DNA of 29,409 bases from CAYHWE01 sp964360445 (lineage in GTDB: Bacteria > Patescibacteriota > Patescibacteriia > Patescibacteriales > JAKAJF01), in assembly GCA_964360445.1 (NCBI GenBank), contig CAYHWE010000008.1:1-29409 (forward strand). The letters run 5' to 3'. The notes under the pieces are model-generated. The model did not search any database and was not told the origin of the DNA. It saw nothing but the letters and a program-made list of their open reading frames with translations. A program made the translations under genes and the position numbers. This document shows, piece by piece, positions 27,001-29,409 of this stretch. Position 1 is the first letter of the stretch, and every line of letters starts with the position of its first letter.

Positions 27001-27387
27001 TTAAAATGTGACTTCCTCCAGATATTGCCTGTCTTCTTCCATTATTTCTTCCGCGGATTCTTTTACGTCTTTCGGGATAGACCAACCTTTTTTACCTTTT
27101 TTTTCAGCCATTTCATCAATCTGCAAAGAATTAAAAAACGAGCTATCGGAGTCGCTTGAATCTTCAAAATCGTTCTCGCTTTTCCACATAGCTATATCGC
27201 GATTTATCTTATCAAGTAACTGATTATCTGTCAAGCCTTTTACCTCATTTCTCCCGAACAATATTTTTTCGTATTCGTCAATATCCATCACCACATAAGT
27301 ATTTTCCGGATTTTCATTGTCAAAAACGACAATCCTGTCACCTGTTTTTCTTGCCAGATTTAATACTTTTTGTAGTGGATTCTGCAT
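27001..27387 (-). CDS. small acidic protein of unknown function between fusA and tuf
   Basis: A 128-residue soluble protein I do not recognise. The N-terminal 43 residues (VLNLARKTGDRIVVFDN, then ENPENTYVVMDIDEYEKIL) recall the Phd/YefM antitoxin fold in pattern: a GDR-I-VV strand, a second strand, then a DEYEKIL helix. A linker with Asp/Ser runs (DFEDSSDSDSSFF) follows, then a charged C-terminus (MAEKKGKKGWSIPKDVKESA...). No toxin gene is adjacent. It has its own TTGACT/TAAAAT promoter overlapping the fusA end, and sits where rpsL-rpsG-fusA-tuf operons normally have no gene. A link with translation is suggested only by position. A coding call is supported by a long frame with a promoter and natural fit between neighbours. 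Confidence 0.8.
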   Translation of the reverse strand: MQNPLQKVLNLARKTGDRIVVFDNENPENTYVVMDIDEYEKILFGRNEVKGLTDNQLLDKINRDIAMWKSENDFEDSSDSDSSFFNSLQIDEMAEKKGKKGWSIPKDVKESAEEIMEEDRQYLEEVTF

Positions 27388-27406
27388 ATTCAGACTTTAT
27401 TTTCTT

Positions 27407-27435
27407 ATTTTATATTAAAGTTTTTTTGCAGTCAA
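27407..27435 (-). promoter_or_regulatory. sigma-70-like promoter (TTGACT-17-TAAAAT) before the unknown gene
   Basis: The -35 TTGACT is at 27430-27435 and the -10 TAAAAT at 27407-27412, with a 17-base spacer containing an A-tract. It begins 7 bases after the fusA stop codon and 20 bases before the small gene's ATG. It may also drive tuf and the genes after it. Confidence 0.75.
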
Positions 27436-27441
27436 ATGTAT

Positions 27442-29409
27442 CTATTTCTTCCCTCTTTCTGTTGCGATCTGTTCGGCAACGTTTCTCGGCACCTCGGCGT
27501 AATGCGAAAACTCCATGCTGTAGCTGGCTCTTCCCTGTGTCATGGATCTTACCTGGGTAGCATATCCGAACATTGATGCCAATGGAACTGTTGCTTTAAT
27601 CGATTTAACCTGTCCGCGGTCCGTCATTTCCTCAATCTGTCCTCTCTTTGAATTCAAATCGCCGATAACATCTCCCATGAAATTTTCCGGAGTGACTACA
27701 TCAACCTTCATAATCGGTTCAAGGATTACCGGGCTGGCTTTTCTGATCGCATCCTGGAAAGCCATGGAACCGGCGACCTTAAAGGCTGCTTCGGAAGAGT
27801 CAACTTCGTGATAACTGCCTTCAAATACCGTTGCCTTGATATCCACCAGAGGATAACCGGCAACAACACCCTTGTCCATCGCTTCTTTGACGCCTTTTCC
27901 GATAGCCGGGATATATTCTCTAGGGATTGATCCGCCTTTGACTTCATCAACGAATTCGAATCCTTTGCCTACTTCATTCGGTTCAACCCTTAACCAACAA
28001 TGGCCGTATTGTCCGCGTCCGCCTGACTGTTTTATATATTTACCTTCAGCTTCCGCCTGTTTGGTGATTGTTTCTCTGTAAGCTACCTGAGGCTGGCCGA
28101 TATTCGCTTCAACGCCGAATTCTCTTTTCATGCGGTCAACAATGATATCCAAATGCAATTCTCCCATTCCGCGGATCAAAGTCTGGCTTGTTTCTTCGTC
28201 AGTATTAACTTTGAATGTCGGGTCTTCTTCAGCTAATTTAGATAAAGCCAAGCCCATTTTTTCCTGATCGGCTTTTGTTTTCGGTTCAACCGCGATAGAG
28301 ATGACCGGTTCGGGGAAAATGATCGACTCAAGCACTACCGGCCTTGCTTCATCGCATAAAGTGTTGCCCGTTGTCGTTGATTTCAATCCGATAACTGCGG
28401 CGATTTCTCCGGCATACACTTCCTGCACTTCTTCTCTTGAGTTCGCATGCATCCTGACGATACGGCCGATCCTCTCTCTTTCGCCTGTGGAAGAATTTAA
28501 GACATAGGAACCTGATTTTAAAGTTCCGCTATAAACTCTGACAAAGCATAACTTACCGACGAATGGGTCTGTAGCAATCTTAAATGCTAATCCGGCAAAT
28601 TTTTCATCATCGCTCTGCTTGACTTCGATTTTCTTTTCCGGATCTTCCGGATCAAAACCGACGATAGCAGGCACATCCAATGGAGACGGCAAAAAGTCTA
28701 CAACCGCATCCAGCATGGCCTGTACGCCTTTATTTTTCAAAGCGCTGCCGCAAAGGACAGGAACAATCTTGCCGGCGCAAACCGCTTTACGTAATTCTTT
28801 CTTTAAGACAGGAACTTCGATCTCTTCTCCTGATAAATATTTATTCATCAGCTCTTCGTTATTTTCAACGATAGCTTCGATCAATTTTGCTCTGTATTCA
28901 TTGGCTTTATCTTGCATATCTTCAGGAATCGCGACGTCTTCCCATTTCGTGCCCATATCATCTTCCATATATATCCTTGCCTTTTTTTCAAACAGATCGA
29001 TGATGCCTTTAAAATCGCTTTCTGTGCCGATCGGCAACTGGATCGGATAAGCATTCTTGGTCAAACGTTCATGGATAGAAGCTACATCCTTATAAAAATC
29101 AGCGCCTGTCCTGTCTAATTTATTGATGAATGCGATCCTTGGCACATTGTATTTGTCAGCCTGATGCCATACTGTTTCAGATTGCGGTTCTACGCCGGCA
29201 ACACCGTCGAATACGACAACGCCGCCATCAAGGACGCGCAAAGAACGCTCTACTTCAGCAGTAAAGTCTACGTGGCCGGGAGTATCGATAATATTGATAC
29301 GGGCATCTTTCCAGAAACAAGTGGTAGAGGCGGAAGTGATGGTGATACCTCTCTCTCTTTCCTGTTCCATCCAGTCAATGGTCGCTTCGCCTTCATGCAC
29401 TTCGCCGAA
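27442..29409 (-). CDS. fusA: elongation factor G, N-terminus outside window
   Basis: The translocase GTPase. The frame is open to the last base of the window (first visible residues F-G-E-V-H-E-G), so roughly the first 50 residues, including the P-loop, are missing. 655 residues are seen. Switch I (MEQERERGITITSA), switch II (DTPGHVDFTAEVERSLRVLD) and NKLDRTGADF are intact, followed by domain II, then domain IV with GRGQYGHCWLRVEPNE and the domain V end. The usual upstream genes rpsL and rpsG would lie beyond the window. Confidence 0.98.
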   Translation of the reverse strand, partial: FGEVHEGEATIDWMEQERERGITITSASTTCFWKDARINIIDTPGHVDFTAEVERSLRVLDGGVVVFDGVAGVEPQSETVWHQADKYNVPRIAFINKLDRTGADFYKDVASIHERLTKNAYPIQLPIGTESDFKGIIDLFEKKARIYMEDDMGTKWEDVAIPEDMQDKANEYRAKLIEAIVENNEELMNKYLSGEEIEVPVLKKELRKAVCAGKIVPVLCGSALKNKGVQAMLDAVVDFLPSPLDVPAIVGFDPEDPEKKIEVKQSDDEKFAGLAFKIATDPFVGKLCFVRVYSGTLKSGSYVLNSSTGERERIGRIVRMHANSREEVQEVYAGEIAAVIGLKSTTTGNTLCDEARPVVLESIIFPEPVISIAVEPKTKADQEKMGLALSKLAEEDPTFKVNTDEETSQTLIRGMGELHLDIIVDRMKREFGVEANIGQPQVAYRETITKQAEAEGKYIKQSGGRGQYGHCWLRVEPNEVGKGFEFVDEVKGGSIPREYIPAIGKGVKEAMDKGVVAGYPLVDIKATVFEGSYHEVDSSEAAFKVAGSMAFQDAIRKASPVILEPIMKVDVVTPENFMGDVIGDLNSKRGQIEEMTDRGQVKSIKATVPLASMFGYATQVRSMTQGRASYSMEFSHYAEVPRNVAEQIATERGKK

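Noticed and set aside
1..29409. CRISPR array, insertion sequence, prophage or integron
   Set aside because: No regularly spaced repeats of 20-40 bases, no transposase, integrase or phage gene, and no long terminal inverted repeats were seen.

Overview
This window is a chromosomal piece of what is most likely a Candidate Phyla Radiation (Patescibacteria) bacterium, probably in the Parcubacteria group. This lineage call is an inference. It rests on an S10/spc ribosomal operon without rpmD (uL30), very AT-rich spacers, almost no Shine-Dalgarno sequences, CPR-style surface and pilin genes, and short palindromes inserted in frame into housekeeping genes. Ten Ns at 15425-15434 show a scaffolded, probably metagenomic, assembly. 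TGA works as a stop (the PilV-like gene ends tgg-aga-tga), so this is not a lineage that reads TGA as glycine.

Layout. A fragment of a ZIP metal transporter (1-420) is the only plus-strand gene; everything else is on the minus strand. In transcription order, from the right end: fusA (cut by the window end), a small acidic protein of unknown function with its own promoter, tuf, then rpsJ, rplC, rplD, rplW, rplB, rpsS, rplV, rpsC, rplP, rpmC, rpsQ, rplN, rplX, rplE, rpsN, rpsH, rplF, rplR, rpsE, rplO and secY, closed by a terminator at 13925-13959. A new promoter then drives adk and a type IV pilin. A second pilin has an extended -10 promoter, the only strong Shine-Dalgarno sequence in the window, and its own terminator; it looks like a major pilin. 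Next come the prepilin peptidase, a surface protein with GWAW-type repeats plus a PKD-like domain, and four minor pilin-like proteins. These run 2 bases into ligA, followed by gatC, gatA, a DsbA-like oxidoreductase, tRNA-Ser(GGA), an SGNH hydrolase, a membrane protein of unknown function and ddl.

How the genes work together. The right half makes the translation apparatus and the SecY channel. The middle makes and processes type IV pilin-like subunits, which SecY inserts, PilD cleaves, and the thioredoxin-fold protein may oxidise; the assembly ATPase and platform protein are not in this window. The left part serves DNA joining, Gln/Asn-tRNA amidation (gatB is absent here) and peptidoglycan precursor synthesis.

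No stretch longer than 300 bases lacks a gene. The longest non-coding interval is 25044-25276 (233 bases), a structured leader ending in a terminator-like hairpin in front of rplC. The most unusual content lies in the repeats and leaders: two in-frame palindromic insertions in ligA and one in ddl, a three-way-junction-like hairpin set before tuf, a long hairpin between rplN and rplX, and heptamer arrays before secY and inside pilD.
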